Assembly (NCBI RefSeq): GCF_019279795.1
Contig: NC_056725.1
Coordinates: 1,613,362,859 to 1,613,426,858, forward strand
Reading direction: 5' to 3'
From: Protopterus annectens
Lineage: Eukaryota > Chordata > Ceratodontiformes > Protopteridae
Length of the DNA stretch: 64,000 nucleotides
Shown here: positions 29,930 to 41,845 of the stretch, one piece after another
How positions within the stretch are numbered: the stretch's first letter is position 1
Layout: each line of letters opens with the position of its first letter
The notes under the pieces: model-generated
Database searches by the model: none
What the model was told of the DNA's origin: nothing
What the model saw: the letters and a program-made list of their open reading frames with translations, nothing else
Program-made: the position numbers and the translations under genes

Positions 29930-30222
29930 AGCAGTGGTCACTATGGATGGCTCTTCTCTGATGTGGGGCATATTACAGAGAGAGAGAATGACAGTCCAGT
30001 GGTTGTGGAATCCAGAAGACTCCATCCTTCACATCAATATCCCAGAGATGAGGGCAGTTCTATTAGCATTGCAGGAACCTTGGAACTGCTTTCCTCTTCG
30101 GGTGATTTCTATCCAAACAGACAGTATCACTGTGAATTGGTGCACCAACAAGCAAGGAGAGACTAGGTCATATCCCTTATGCTGGGAAGCAATGAGGGTT
30201 TGGCAATGTTTGATAGCCTAGC
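29930..30222 (+). pseudogene. DIRS RNase H fragment
   Basis: The frame at 29934-30221 reads VQWLWNPEDSILHINIPEMR, then AVLLALQEPWN, IQTDSITVNWCTNKQGETRS and, last, YPLCWEAMRVW. The spacing of the IPEMRAVLLAL helix and the TDSITV box with its Asp is that of DIRS RNase H domains. Confidence 0.78.
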
Positions 30223-30949
30223 ATTGTTTTCTAGGGGCAATATACAGTACATCCCAGAGTCACTTGCAGGCAGTCAAAGTGGGTCGATCCTAATTCCTCA
30301 TGAATGATCTCTCAGTCCACTGGTGGCACAGCAGGTATTCTATCACTGAGGCAATCCTTGCTGCAATCATTTTGCCTCTCTGTCCATTAACAATGTATCA
30401 AATACTTTGCCATGATCCCACCACTGCTTGATCAATGCCTCCCCATCTACTGTATGCTTTTCCACCCTTACCATTGATTCCAGGTTTCTGCAGAGAGCAA
30501 TCAAATGCAAGGCATCTGTCATGCTTATTACCCCTTTCTTTCCTAGACAAATCTGTTTTCCCTTTCTTAGGCTTCATCTGGTTTCCCCTTCTTCAGCTAT
30601 AAGAACCAGTGCTAGATTTGCTTTCCCACATATTTCGGAAGCCTCACCCGAACCTGCTCAGTTTCAAATTAACAGCTTGATTTCTCCATTTCCAATGATG
30701 TCCAACAATCAAACCCTTTCATCCAATGTAGTTAGGAATTTGTCTCTTCCCAGAAAGAATCTGCTCATGTGTTGTATCACAAGAAGCCTAAAAGTTACCA
30801 CGTTATTCATTTTCTAGCATGTATGTGTTTCTTTTAGGATCCAGATTCTCCACCATAAAAGTCAAATTAGCCATTTCTAATTTTCACATGGGTAAACAGG
30901 AATGCTTGTTGACTTTGCATAGATTTTGTAAAGCCTCCCTCAAAATAAA

Positions 30950-31140
30950 TTTCCTTCTCAACCAGTTAGAAAACAGTTCCTACTTGGGATCTCAGTTTAG
31001 TTCAAGAGGCTTTGACAAAACCTCCATTTGAACTAACATCTACTGCTCAATCAATATTTCTTTCATGGAAAACCATGTTTCCTATGGCCACAACTTCCAT
31101 GAGAAAGGTATCAGAACTTCAGGTCCTTCAGCAGTAGTTA
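30950..31140 (+). pseudogene. DIRS tyrosine recombinase fragment
   Basis: The reading ALTKPPFELTSTAQSIFLSW, then KTMFPMATTSMRKVSELQVL, matches the conserved YR box of DIRS elements in which an Arg precedes VSELQAL. The downstream His/Arg and Tyr boxes were not found. The frame has a stop shortly before this stretch. Confidence 0.65.
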
Positions 31141-31579
31141 TTTAGTGTTCCTCAAATCACAGTTTCCCATCCATACAAATTCATCTTCTCTACCTAATGT
31201 GGCTTATAAGACAGCCATGGTTCAGTTAATTTGCCTGCCAGTCTTTTCACCAAATCATGCAAGTAAAGGAGAATGTATCTTGCATACTGTTAATGTCCCT
31301 AGGCAACCAGTTTAATACCCCTTTTTATTGGAATAGCCACAATGTCAAAATGTGCCTAACCACTTCTCTTTCAAACCAGTCCTTCCAGCAACTATCAAAA
31401 CACGTCTAAAATTGACATCTACCATATCTGCAATGGACAACCTCCTAAGTGTGTACATCTACCACATTTGCAGTGGGCAACCTCTTGAGTGAGTACCTTA
31501 AAACTGCAGCTGATACCACAGTGTATCTCATTTCCATTCTGATAAATCTGTCCATCTCTGAAAATGCTGTCTCATCAAT

Positions 31580-32515
31580 AGGGGAAAATGCTTTATACTA
31601 CCCCTGCATTTAGAAGGCATCACAGAGAAACTCTTTAGTTATATACTATAGCCACTATATCACCCGTATATAATATAATGGAGAGATGCATACATACTCA
31701 GCTTCTCAAGTACTTATCAAAAAAAAATCAACTAGTCTGCCCTATCCAGCATGACTTTAGTCCTTACCACAGCACTACTGCTGATCTGCTCCATTTCACT
31801 TCTACTGTAAACGCACAAAGATATGAAGGTAATATAATCTGTAGACCTTTCTTAGACTCATCTAAAGCCTTTGATGCCATGTCACCTGAAAGACTGTTAC
31901 TCCAGTTCTCTGACATAGGAATAGCCAATAATTCCATACATTGTTTCCATAGTTAACTGTCTAACAGGGTGCTGAGGCAATCAAATGGAAGGAAGATATT
32001 TCTACTTTCTTTCCAATAAAGGTCCCATGTGGTTCTATAGTAGGTCCCCTGCATTAAACACTATATTAATGAACTTAATACTACATGCAAGCAAGCAAGC
32101 CAGTATAAAGCAATATTCTGATGCTTCTACCCTGATTTGCTCAGCAAAAACACTAACAAAACTTCAGCATATAACCTAGCGCACATTTTCCTCTATTAAA
32201 TCTTGGCTAAACAAATCTGAACTCCTACTAAATCCCAGTAAAACAAAATCAATATTAATTATTTCTGAACCCATCTCAGAGCAAAAGGCATATCTTCCAT
32301 CATCTCTGCTAATAACACTAAGATTGAACAAGTTCACCAGGCTAAATCCCTGAGTGTCTTCATTGGTGACCAGCTGAAATTTAATAAACACATTAACCAA
32401 GCCATAAATGCACCAAAAACTATGCTCTTTATATAGAGCAAAGCCATTCCTTACTGATGAAACCAGAAAATGTATAGCATCTTCTTACTTACTTACTGTC
32501 TTCTCTATTGTACAT
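31580..32515 (+). mobile_element. L2/Rex-like LINE reverse transcriptase, decayed
   Basis: The fragments are MERCIHTQLLKYLSKKNQL, then FSPYHSTTADLLHFTSTVNA, FLDSSKAFDAMSPERLLLQF and, in other frames, SQLSNRV-type residues and FIGDQLKFNKHINQAIN. Motif A (LDxSKAFD) is intact in a 92-residue frame at 31678-31956. The copy breaks off near 32515, where an unrelated repeat beginning CATACCTCTCAAC starts. Confidence 0.75.
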
Positions 32516-32516
32516 T

Positions 32517-33385
32517 ATCCCATACCTCTCAACCTGGAAACATCAAAAATCTGGACAAGGCCCATGAAAAATAGGTACAAATCTGTATGCTGATTAACAT
32601 CTAATTTGCATACATAATTATGTAACCCCACCCACTCCAATGGAATTGTGGGATACCAGCTTTCAAACACAAACTGAAGAATAGACAACCAAAATATGGC
32701 ACCAGAGTTCCCCTACAGCCATTCCAATGTTCCATTACCTGGCTATTTCTCCCCATTTACTATAAACACTAAAGTGTGCATACTGCTTTACTTCTACAAT
32801 GATTATTTGGATATTATTTTTACACTTTACAACACAATGCACAAACACTAATAGACATCTGCTAAACAAAGCAATACTGTCTCACAATAAAAATAGACTT
32901 GGCAATAAAACTTCTGTACCCTTGAAACTCACATTCATTAAAACAGCATTGAAACCCACACTACATCCAAAGAAAATGCATCTGGCCAGTGGTGAATAAA
33001 GATTACCTTTGGGATGTTTTCAAATCATTGGCCCCTTGCACACAAAACAAGAAGCATACATGTGTTCTTTTCTTTGATATACCTTCCTGACTATATTAAG
33101 TTAAATTCCTTGTATAATACAGCACACTTGTTAGAAAGAGCACATTCTAAATTTGTTGTTTGAACATTTTTCCAGTAGGTTGTACTGTAGGCAATGAAAC
33201 AAAATGCATGAACCAATAATGTCAAAACTGCCCAATTCAGAACATTTCCATTATAAAAGTCTACTTCCACACCCACACTATAAACAGAATGACAGTAGTG
33301 TAAGCCATAGGCATCTTGCACAGCTTCTCGCACTTATTTTCAATTTCAGTTTTTTTTTGGGGGGGAGACAAAAGGTAAAAAAACA
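32517..33385. other. Intronic DNA with a short dispersed repeat edge
   Basis: The start (CATACCTCTCAAC, then CTGGACAAGGCCCATGA) resembles phrases at 33603, 33881 and 34767, so it is probably one edge of a dispersed repeat. Nothing else was recognised. Confidence 0.4.
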
Positions 33386-33935
33386 GGGACATATTTTAAA
33401 CATTGCTTGTATAATTTTGGAAAGTTGCTAGAATAAAATGTTGTGTTACTACCATGCATTTCACTGGCAAGTCTTGAACCCAGGGCTCTATGTACTACAA
33501 TCAGAGCAACATACCACTATGCCAAAGAAGCAGTTTCCTGAAAAATAGAAAGACTGAAACTTAATGGCTATCATGTACTGAATTCAGTTCTCACATATCA
33601 CCATAGCTCTCAATCTCTTAGCACAAAAATCATGGACAGAGCCAATAATGGGAAACCAGAGGGACACATTTTAAACATTGGCTGTATAATTTTGGAAAGT
33701 TACTAGAATAAAACATTGTGTTCCCACCATGCATTTCACTGGCAAGTCTTGAACCAAGGACCCTATACACAACAATCAGAGCAACATACCACTATGCCAA
33801 ATCAGCAGTTTCCTGAAAACAATAGGAAGACTGAAACTTAATGGCTATCATTTAGTGAATTCATTTCTCACTTCTCACCATATCTCTCAACTTCTTAGCA
33901 CAAAAAACATGGACAAAGCCAATAATGGGGGAATA
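33386..33935 (-). repeat. Tandem pair of 275-bp units, each with a tRNA-like SINE promoter
   Basis: Unit 1 starts at 33386 and unit 2 at 33661, both with GGGACAYATTTTAAACATTG, and they stay alignable to about 33935. On the - strand each has an A box TGGCATAGTGGTATG (33524 to 33510 and 33799 to 33785) and a B-box-like stretch (GGGTTCAAGAC in unit 1, TGGTTCAAGAC in unit 2). This is the structure of a tRNA-derived SINE. The units differ at scattered bases, so the duplication is not very recent. Confidence 0.75.
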
Positions 33936-34765
33936 CAAATTCAGTTCTCACTTCTCACAGGTGAACTAAAATAATTACCTAGATTTAGTGATTCCTTATG
34001 TGCGTTTGCAAAGAAATCTGACATACAAAACACAGAGATATAGTCTGATTCACAGAAACCATGTAAAAAAGCAATGAGACAAGATACAGTTTTCGTTTAC
34101 ACATTTAAAAAATATTCCATTGCTGGAGTTTTTAAAGCCTTTTAAAGGAGATTATTAAGCCTACTGGTCATGCAATTCACATATCAGTAACATCTATTAA
34201 TTATACTAAATGTTCATTAACTGACCCCTTAGCTTTAGCGCAGCATTTGCAAAGTAATTAAGCACTACAGTGAAAAATCCTCTTCTACACTCAGTACTGT
34301 ATTCACTCATCCCATTGCTGATGCCACTCTTAATGAAAGAAAGATATTCTATTGTCACTTCAAAGAAAGAAACAATCACCAAGAAGCAAATATGGGCCTG
34401 ATAACAGCTACCATGATTCTGATGGGTTAGAATTCTGAGAAAAGAAGTGCTGCACATATTACTTATTACTTCTTAAGGATATGTGTACAGTCTACCATTA
34501 CAACAAGTGAAAATACCATCCAAATGAAAAATGAAAGTAGTTATCCCATTTGCAGAATCCCATGCAATATTTCTCGCATCACAGTCCAAGCTTTTCTGAT
34601 CAATACCAAGCCTAATCAAAATTCTGGAAAATCTGAATAAAGAAAAAAAAATGTAAAATGCTCTGACAGATGTGATCTTTTCTCCAAACACCAACACAAC
34701 CTCAGACAAAGAAGAATAACCATGTCTGCTCTTTGGCTTTTACCAACTGCAACTGCTACCATGAC
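33936..34765. other. Intronic DNA, nothing recognised
   Basis: No coding domain or defined repeat seen. Confidence 0.45.
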
Positions 34766-34884
34766 AGTCATAGCTCTCAACTCTTAGCCCAAAAAACCTG
34801 GACAAAGCTCACAAATGGTGGTGGCTAAGGACTTTAGATTCTCTTTACCCTGTACCAAAGGTACAGGTGTATTCATGGGGGCAT

Positions 34885-34888
<4 letters not shown>

Positions 34889-34976
<88 letters not shown>
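34889..34976. repeat. Pure (CA)n microsatellite, ~88 bp
   Basis: Uninterrupted CA dinucleotides. Confidence 0.97.
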
Positions 34977-34977
<1 letters not shown>

Positions 34978-35176
34978 ATTATCGTTTCTTACTTGAGGAT
35001 TCCCCAAACAGTCCTCCTGCCGATAATCCATCCATTATCATTCGTTCCCACTTGCATTTGCAGCCAGGCCAGCCGGAAATTATGCGAGATCCTTGAGCCC
35101 AATTCTGACTGGCTGGATGATGTCAGCTCCGACAGTGCAAAAATCAAAAAATTAAAAAAAAAAAAATATATATCAG

Positions 35177-35219
35177 AAATGAAGGGGTACCACTCGGGAA
35201 TTGTGGCACCCCTTCATTT
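35177..35219. repeat. Hairpin, 17-bp stem and 9-base loop
   Basis: AAATGAAGGGGTACCAC (35177-35193) pairs with GTGGCACCCCTTCATTT (35203-35219) with a single mismatch. The loop is TCGGGAATT. Confidence 0.9.
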
Positions 35220-35559
35220 GGACCCCAAAACATGGTAATTTGGTATGGTTGGGAGGTATGCATCATCCCCATTTTCAGTAATCTGTAAACCACATTGCTG
35301 GCAAGGCTAGAAGAAAACCATCAGATTTGCTTCAAACCATCACTGGCCATGCTGCTGTCTAGCACTACGGGAACTTAATTGGCTGAGTATGTGTACAATT
35401 CTACAGTATCTTGCTCAAATTAAAATTCCTTCAGAAAACAATTAAAATATCACTTCGGAGATAATGGATCTGCTCCTGCACCTCACCAGGCTGACTGAGC
35501 TAATACCAGTATATTTCATCACTTCTTCATCTGTAGAACAAATCTTGACTGTACTCTAT

Positions 35560-35965
35560 TCCTCACGTCTGAATTTTCTTTACAGCAGTTTCCTCCTGCT
35601 CTCACTCAGCTATATCTTTCTCTCTATTATTATCTTTCTAGTGTAATTTTTCTCTCCTCTTAGAAGTATTATTTAAAAAACTATCTATAGTGAGACTAAT
35701 GTATTCCCATAAAGTAAACTCACGATTGTAGAAACCTGCTTCTCTGTATAAATATCTCCTTCTTATATGTATGTGATACATATGTTAGATGTGGTTTATT
35801 GTTCTGTACATAATTCCTGACTTGTTTTTGTGGAATCTCTTTTATGTATAATTGTATACGGTATATAATTCTCTATTTTTTGTTTAAACCTTCATGATTT
35901 TTTTAATGATTGTACAATATGTGGAGCTTTTCTCCCTGGGCATCCACTGAAAAGGTGGTTAATAA
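35560..35965 (+). mobile_element. 3' end of an L2-like LINE
   Basis: The end block TGGAGCTTTTCTCCCTGGGC, then ATCCACTGAAAA, is shared with the LINE ends at 48.54 and 59.45 kb. The T-rich, TGTATAATT-rich stretch before it resembles the 3' untranslated region of the 47.3-48.6 kb copy. It lacks the AATAAA-type tail. Confidence 0.6.
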
Positions 35966-38095
35966 TAAGCACAAGACTATCCCAGTAAACAAGGGCAAAA
36001 TAAAACAGAATGAAAATAACAATAACCTACAATTCTATGATCATAGATCTATTTTTTTTTTCAGAAAAAACACTGACTTTTCATTTCCTACACAGTTAAC
36101 AAACTAAGTAGCCATGTGTCCAAAGTCACTTTTTCTAAGTGTCTTTCTGATTGCATTTCCTTTACCTACTCAACCAATAATTTCCCTTAAGGCACATTCC
36201 ACTAAGTTGGTGGCTACTTAAAAGCCTTTTTTAGGTGTTCCTCAAGTGATAACACAACCATCCCTCCATCCTACTTCCTATTGCCTTTTGTGGAACATGA
36301 AGGATATTTGTGTCCATTACCTTATATTACACTAGGTATTGTCTCCCTAGTGTCAAACTCCATCTGGAATAATCTTGTAAACTAGACCATGATGGTAAAA
36401 ATAAGTCTTAAAGGGGCCTGATACTGGAATGCTAGTTTTGACTGGTTAGATCTGACAAGTAGCTCAAGGACGCAAAAATCATATCAAACTGATGTGAATT
36501 AAAGGTTTGAGCATTATAGTAAGTACATAACTTCTAGTTTTCATGAAAAATCTGAAGAGGCCATTAACTTAATAGTTCTTGTAAAGTCATTTGTATATGG
36601 CATATTCAAAAACATGATATGGTGCGAGAGCAGGAAACAAATTGTTGAAGCATTAGTTTTCTTAACTTTAAACACATTTCATAAACAGGAGTGTTTGTGA
36701 TGTATTCTTGCAGAAATGTGAACCAAGATTTTTTTTTGTGAACTGATACTTCCTATTGTGAAAAAAAATGTATGCATGTATGTTTGTGTGTGTGTATGTG
36801 TGTGTGTACATGCTTCCTCCATGCCTGCTATCAAGTCTTTTCCTACTGCTCTAGAGCCTTTTCTTCCCCTTGAAATGGGTATCTCATTCTCATAGGTGAG
36901 ACCCAACTCAAATGGCCATCTTTTAGGCAGTCATGGAGGTATTTTGTACCCTCCTTGGTATCATGAGAATGACAGGGTTTATATTATGTCCCTAGCCTGA
37001 CCTATAGCGAATGACTTGAGGAACTGTATAAGCACAGAGTCTCCTATACCCTCCCTGCACATGCCTCCATCCACATGCTAAATGAGGGTTATTGTCACCG
37101 TTGTGGGCTGGCTCAACCCTTTTCCCTGGTTCTAGTCATTTTCAGTGACATTCAGGCATCTGTTTGAATGGTGGTAATTCAGCTACTTATTTGTTGTTAT
37201 CCTACAATACCTGGGAATTGCTGTGCAATCCACAGTTTGCCGGTGCACTGTTAAGAATTATTTTTTTACAAATCTTAAGTATTTGCACCGATTCTGTAAA
37301 AATTGTATAATATGTCACCATTTCTTGACATAAAGCCTCTTGTGCTAAACCTTGACACTATATCATCCAAATATGTTTATAACTGTGAATGGCTATGTTA
37401 TCATTCAACTGTGTTTACAGCTGTGAATGGTTGTGCACAGCTGTACACTGTTACATACATGTATACGTAGTTGCTCCTTAGATCTACTGCAGAGTCTTGT
37501 AACAATTTTGTTCTTGCTGTATACCTACTGCTAACTGACTCCACTACACTTAAATATTTATAAATGCTGCAACATTACATTAACTGTATATTTGCCAGTT
37601 GTTGCTACTGCCCTCATTACAGTTATTTTTCCTCTCTTCTTTCTTTGCATTTGGACTTGCCATTCTGTCGATACTTATTCACTGTAATTTGAAATTCTCT
37701 ACAGTTGTGACAAACAAGACATACTGCTAAGTCGTTCTTTCAGTATTTCATGAATTTCACTGTAACTATATCTACCAATTGTTGCTACTGCTTTTAAAGA
37801 AATTGTATTGTGCCATTGTATTGTTTTCACACTACATGTGTACTTTTCATTCTGTGATAAAAAAAACAAGTAATGTCCATGGTATCCCTGAAGTCTCAAA
37901 ACAGCCCACTAAACAAGTGTAGTGGGTCCAAAAACAAAAAAGTGTATATGTATATATTTATATATATTTTTTGATTGCCAAATGGACTAAGGTTGATATA
38001 TTTCCAGCCATGTAGTATATTGTCTTGGATAAAATCACAGACTTAATAATCTACTTAATAATCTGGTTAAATAAGAGGTACCGCATCATTATAAA
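35966..38095. other. Intronic DNA; degenerate GCTACTG-type repeat near its end
   Basis: From about 37.1 kb, phrases such as CCAATTGTTGCTACTGC and CACTGTAACTATATC recur loosely. The same phrases occur at 38.6-38.96 and 42.7-43.0 kb. No gene was seen. Confidence 0.4.
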
Positions 38096-38109
38096 TTTTA
38101 TTTAAAGTA

Positions 38110-38241
38110 CATAAGGGTTATAGGTTAATACTAGGCTAACTGCCCTTGCCATTGTAAGCCTAGCCAATTATCCCTTGTGAAACGCAAACTCTGCACCTTG
38201 TATTTGTAAGGCAAACACCTTAACTATTAGGCCACCCTCCC
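38110..38241 (-). mobile_element. tRNA-derived SINE with a CR1-like 3' tail
   Basis: On the - strand the head GGGAGGGTGGCCTAATAGTT, then AAGGTGTTTGCC, contains an A box (38234 to 38218). A weak B box GTTTGCGTTTC (38189 to 38179) follows. The 3' part reads GGCTAGGCTTACAATGGCAA, then GGGCAGTTAGCCTAGTATTA, which is the 3' end of the CR1 copies at 38.99, 41.85 and 44.70 kb. That is the expected structure of a SINE mobilised by the CR1 machinery. Confidence 0.75.
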
Positions 38242-38368
38242 AAACCATTACTATTATGATGCTACTAAGTAGGGCAGGACCAGCTTGAATGTCACACTGA
38301 TGGGGGAAGGGATGTGAATTTAACATGTGTACCAATAACACTTTGTTTTACAGCACAATAAACCACTC

Positions 38369-38371
<3 letters not shown>

Positions 38372-38422
<51 letters not shown>
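38372..38422. repeat. (TA)n microsatellite
   Basis: About 51 bp of TA dinucleotides. Confidence 0.95.
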
Positions 38423-38425
<3 letters not shown>

Positions 38426-38589
38426 GAAAGCTTGTGAGGAAACTCTATATTTGTTTTACTAGGATCGCTTGTCTGTGTACTTAATAAATGATTTTCGAGT
38501 GGAAACAGACTGCCTGCCTTGCCTGGATTACTTTTGAATACTTAATAATTCTGTACGATTATATATTTTATGTTATTTTTATTTTTTTT

Positions 38590-38984
38590 TTTTACTTAAG
38601 ACGAGTTTAAGTTCACTACTTCTACTACTATTGTCTGATCTGATTAATATACAGTGATTAGAGATATATGGATTGAAAATCTTCCACACAGAAGTTTCTT
38701 ACACTGTTTTGTTTCATTCTGTGATACTGATTTACTATAATGTTTAATTTCTCTGTTGTTGTGGGTGCCAGGACAGATTGCCACGTTGTTCTTGCAGGTT
38801 TCACCTGTTTGCTATATTATTGCTTTCACTGCAGCTGTGTTTGCCAATTGCTGCTACTGTTTCACTGTTGATTGCTGGTAACCAAGCCAAACTGCTAACT
38901 GTTCATACTGTCTTCACCAGTTGTTGTTCTGATAGCTGTATTAGTAATTGCCTGCAGTTGTAATCCTTTGCTGTTGTGGCAGCC
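38590..38984. repeat. Degenerate repeat with CCAATTGCTGCTACTG phrases
   Basis: The phrases TTTGCCAATTGCTGCTACTG and TTCACCAGTTGTTGTTCTG resemble those at 37.1-37.8 kb and 42.73-43.02 kb. The CR1 pair at 38985-42720 separates two of these blocks. The unit length is not clear. Confidence 0.4.
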
Positions 38985-41845
38985 CAATACAATCATAGAT
39001 TCATAGGTAGGTACTAGGCTATCTGCCCAAAGGGATTTATAAGCCTAGCCAGAATGTGTTGGCTATCACCGTCCTTTTAGGTTAGTTCCCTGTGCCTCTG
39101 TTCACACAGCCACTGAAGTGATCCCCGGGGTAAACTTTCTGTTTCCCATCCACTCGTCAAGGTTTTTATTAAAGAGTGTTAGTGAGGAGCTCTGCCTAAT
39201 GTAGATTGGAATCTTGTTCCAAAGCATGGGATGTCTCTGGGACAGGAGTCTATCCCTCCAGCAAGTCCTATATATTGTTGTGGTGAAGTTTAGATCCCTA
39301 GAGCATGTGGCTCGAGGGGATAAGGTTTTCTTTAGGTGGAGCATGTCCATCAATTCTGGGTTGGACATGGCCTTGTATGTCAGGCAGAGGTCACCTCTGA
39401 GTAGGCGGTATGCAACCGAGTACAGCTGGAGCTTCTTCAGTCGAGCTGTATAGGGCATCTGTTTGAGGCCAGTGATCCTCTTGGTGAGGTACTTCTGTGG
39501 TCTTTCCAGCTGTTGCAGGTGTCCTGTAAGGTACATCCCAAATGAGGTGTTGTATTCTATGATGGGTCTGATGAGTGATGAGTAGAGGTGCACAATGACC
39601 TCTTTTGATCTGGATGTGAACCCTTTTGTGATTAGGTGGGCCATGTAGAAGGATTTTCTAACCGCTTTGGCAATGTGATTATCAAAGGTGTGATTACTAT
39701 CTACTTGGGTCCCCAGATCCCTTATTACGTCTTCCGTATTTAGGGGACTGCCATCTATGTGGTAGTTTGTGAGTACTTTGTTTTTTCCAAAGGGAATGAC
39801 TATGCACTTTTTGGCATTTAGCTTGAGGCCATGATTTTGACATTAGGTATCCGTCTCAGTGAGACCCTTTTGGAGGATGTCTGTGTCATCTGGAGAGTCA
39901 GTTATAGCCCCTGGTTTGTAGTCGTCTGTGAACTTGGTCAGCCGTAGTCCTCCTGTGCTTGCCTGTACCTCTGAGAAGTATATGCTGAACAGGAGGGGTC
40001 CTAGGACTAAGCCCTGGGGAAAGCCACTTGTAACCGGTTTAGAGTTGGACCTAGCTCCCACAACTCTCACCATTTGGGTTCTGTCCATGAGCCAGTTGGC
40101 AACCCATCTTGTGATGTAGGGGTTTATGTTCAGGCTGGTGAGCTTGTCTATAATACCAGAATGGGGAATGGTGTTGAAGGCCTTTGTGAGGTCTAGGTAG
40201 GCTGTGTGTACCACCTTTCCCTCGTCTATAGCCTTAGTAACTGTCTCATGATCTGCCCTTAACAAAGCCGAACTGGGTAGGGTCCAGTGTTTGGAGGTTC
40301 CCAATGTCTCTGGTTATGAGTTCCATGATGATGCACTCCATAGCCTTGCAGACCAAGCTAGTCAGGCTTATAGGGCAATAGTTCCCGGTGTCTGTGGTGG
40401 CTCCACCTTTGTGGAGCAGAATAACCATTGCTGTGCACCATTCTATGGGTATGTAGCCTGTGGAGAGGCTGATTTTGAACAGTGTGTTTAGGTGAGGGGT
40501 TAGTTCATGTTTGAGCTCGTGTAGGACGCAGCCTGGGACACCATCCGGTCCCATTGATGCTGTGTTTTTGGCTTTGGAGAGGGCTGTTTTAACCTGAGTG
40601 TCTGTGATTTCAGGGACTCTACATTTTTCTGGCATGGTTATTGGCCCTTTTGGGATGAGAGGGGGGTGAAGTTTGCGCTGAACCTGTCTGCCAGGATGTT
40701 AGCGATATCAGTCAGTTCAGTGTGTTTTGTGCAATTCTGCACTAACTCTGAGCAGATCTGAACATTGCCACTTAGATTCTTGACATAGCTAAAGAATGCC
40801 TTGCAGTTATCTTTAGAGTCCTTGGCAATTTTTCTTTCGAAGCTCGCCTTGGATGATTTTATGAGGGATCGTAGTTTCTTGCTGATACTGATCAGAGATG
40901 TCTTCCCTTCATGGGATTTTACTCTTTTCTGTACTAGTTTCCTCCTTCTATTGTATAGCTTGTTTATGGCAGGAGTCCACCAGATTGTTTTCTTTTTCTT
41001 GGAGGAATGAGTCTTGGTTTTGCTTGGGATGGCATGCTCCATGCATTCTTGTAGGTGCTCGTGGAATGATTAGTAAAGGATTTTGCAGCTTGGACAGCAT
41101 TATCCTTTAGCATGGGGGCTTTGAAACTTTCCACCTCGGTCTTAAGTAACGTGAAGTTTGCTTTTGAAAAGTTTTTCACGGTGGTTTCCTTGTCCGGGGG
41201 TGGGGGCAGAATGTGGATATCCAAAGTGATTTGTTTATGGTCAGATCTAACCAGCGAAGGGTTGACCTCTGGTGTTGAACACTGGTCACCCATCATGGTG
41301 ATGACCAGGTCCGATATGTTGCCACCTTTATTGGGAGTGTTGACTAGTTGAACCAGGGCACTTGAGTTTATAAATTCTGGGAAATGTTGGGCAAGGGAGT
41401 TAGTACTTGAGTAGTTCTCCCAGTTAATGTTTGGGTAACTGAAACCACCCAATATTAGGGTGTTTGATAGGACCTTTATGTTTCCCAGTGTTTCCAGAAA
41501 TGCAGAATGGGGGTCCTGGGACATGGTGGGTGATCTGTAGCAAGCTACAATTTGAATTGCAGTTTTGCCCGTTGTTAGTTGCAAGTGGATGATCTCTGAA
41601 GCATCGTGCAGAGTATCCTTGATGAATATGGATATTCCCCCACCTTTTGTATTTCAGTTTGGGTTCTGTGGCCAAAATGTATGGTATGAGTTGTAGCTTG
41701 GTAGTGCTGGGGTGCTCTCTGGAGCCTTAAACCAGGTTTCTGTTACTGCACATATATCGATTTTCTTCGTACTGAGGAGTGTCTTGAGTGTGTGCATTTT
41801 GAGATTTAGACTTTGGCACTGAGTAGCATTACCCTCAGTTTTTTG
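38985..41845 (-). mobile_element. CR1-type LINE, copy A (near complete ORF2 region)
   Basis: On the - strand the order is endonuclease, linker, reverse transcriptase and C-terminal block. The 3' end is GGGCAGATAGCCTAGTACCT and CTATGAAT/CTATGA repeats, the octamer-type tail typical of CR1. The endonuclease begins near 41820 (KIDICAVTETWF), so little of ORF2 is missing. The 5' side abuts the tail of copy B. Multiple frameshifts show it is inactive. Confidence 0.87.
39102..41675 (-). pseudogene. CR1 endonuclease-reverse transcriptase, broken into at least five frames
   Basis: The endonuclease is at 40964-41675 (VACYRSPTMSQDPHSAFLET, then NINWENYSS, then SLVRSDHKQITLDI). The linker (IWWTPAINKLYNRRRKLVQK) is at 40638-41042. 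RT fingers (MGPDGVPGCVLHELK, then TQFGFVKGRS) are at 40246-40635. The palm is at 39843-40304 (YLDLTKAFNTIPH, GFPQGLVLGPLLFS, KFTDDYKPG). The C-terminal block (RPIIEYNTSFGMYLTGHLQQ, then YRLLRGDLCLTYKAM) is at 39102-39644. In the catalytic box FADD has become FTDD. The two catalytic Asp residues remain, but the frame is lost. Confidence 0.87.

Larger units (their letters stand above)
26780..31160 (+). mobile_element. Decayed DIRS-type (tyrosine recombinase) retrotransposon
   Basis: Three diagnostic domains occur in DIRS order on the + strand: reverse transcriptase (about 29110-29560), RNase H (about 29930-30222) and a tyrosine recombinase fragment (about 30950-31140). The region before the RT may hold a gag-like part from about 26.8 kb (for example LSAPQLRESN near 26970), but that is inference. 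A tRNA-like A box (TGGCATAATGATTTAGG at 27167-27183) suggests a SINE inserted near 27.15 kb. Terminal repeats were not identified, so the limits are approximate. Confidence 0.75.
34767..35263. repeat. Possible MITE-like element containing (CA)n and a hairpin
   Basis: The left end CATAGCTCTCAAC and the complement of the right end (CATACCTCCCAAC) look like a ~13-bp imperfect terminal inverted repeat. Inside are a pure (CA)n array (34889-34976) and a strong 17-bp-stem hairpin (35177-35219). I could not find a target duplication, so the transposon call is tentative. Confidence 0.35.

Noticed and set aside
33440-33540. Functional tRNA gene
   Set aside because: A and B boxes are present but the cloverleaf arms do not pair, and a second diverged copy lies 275 bp away; this is a SINE.
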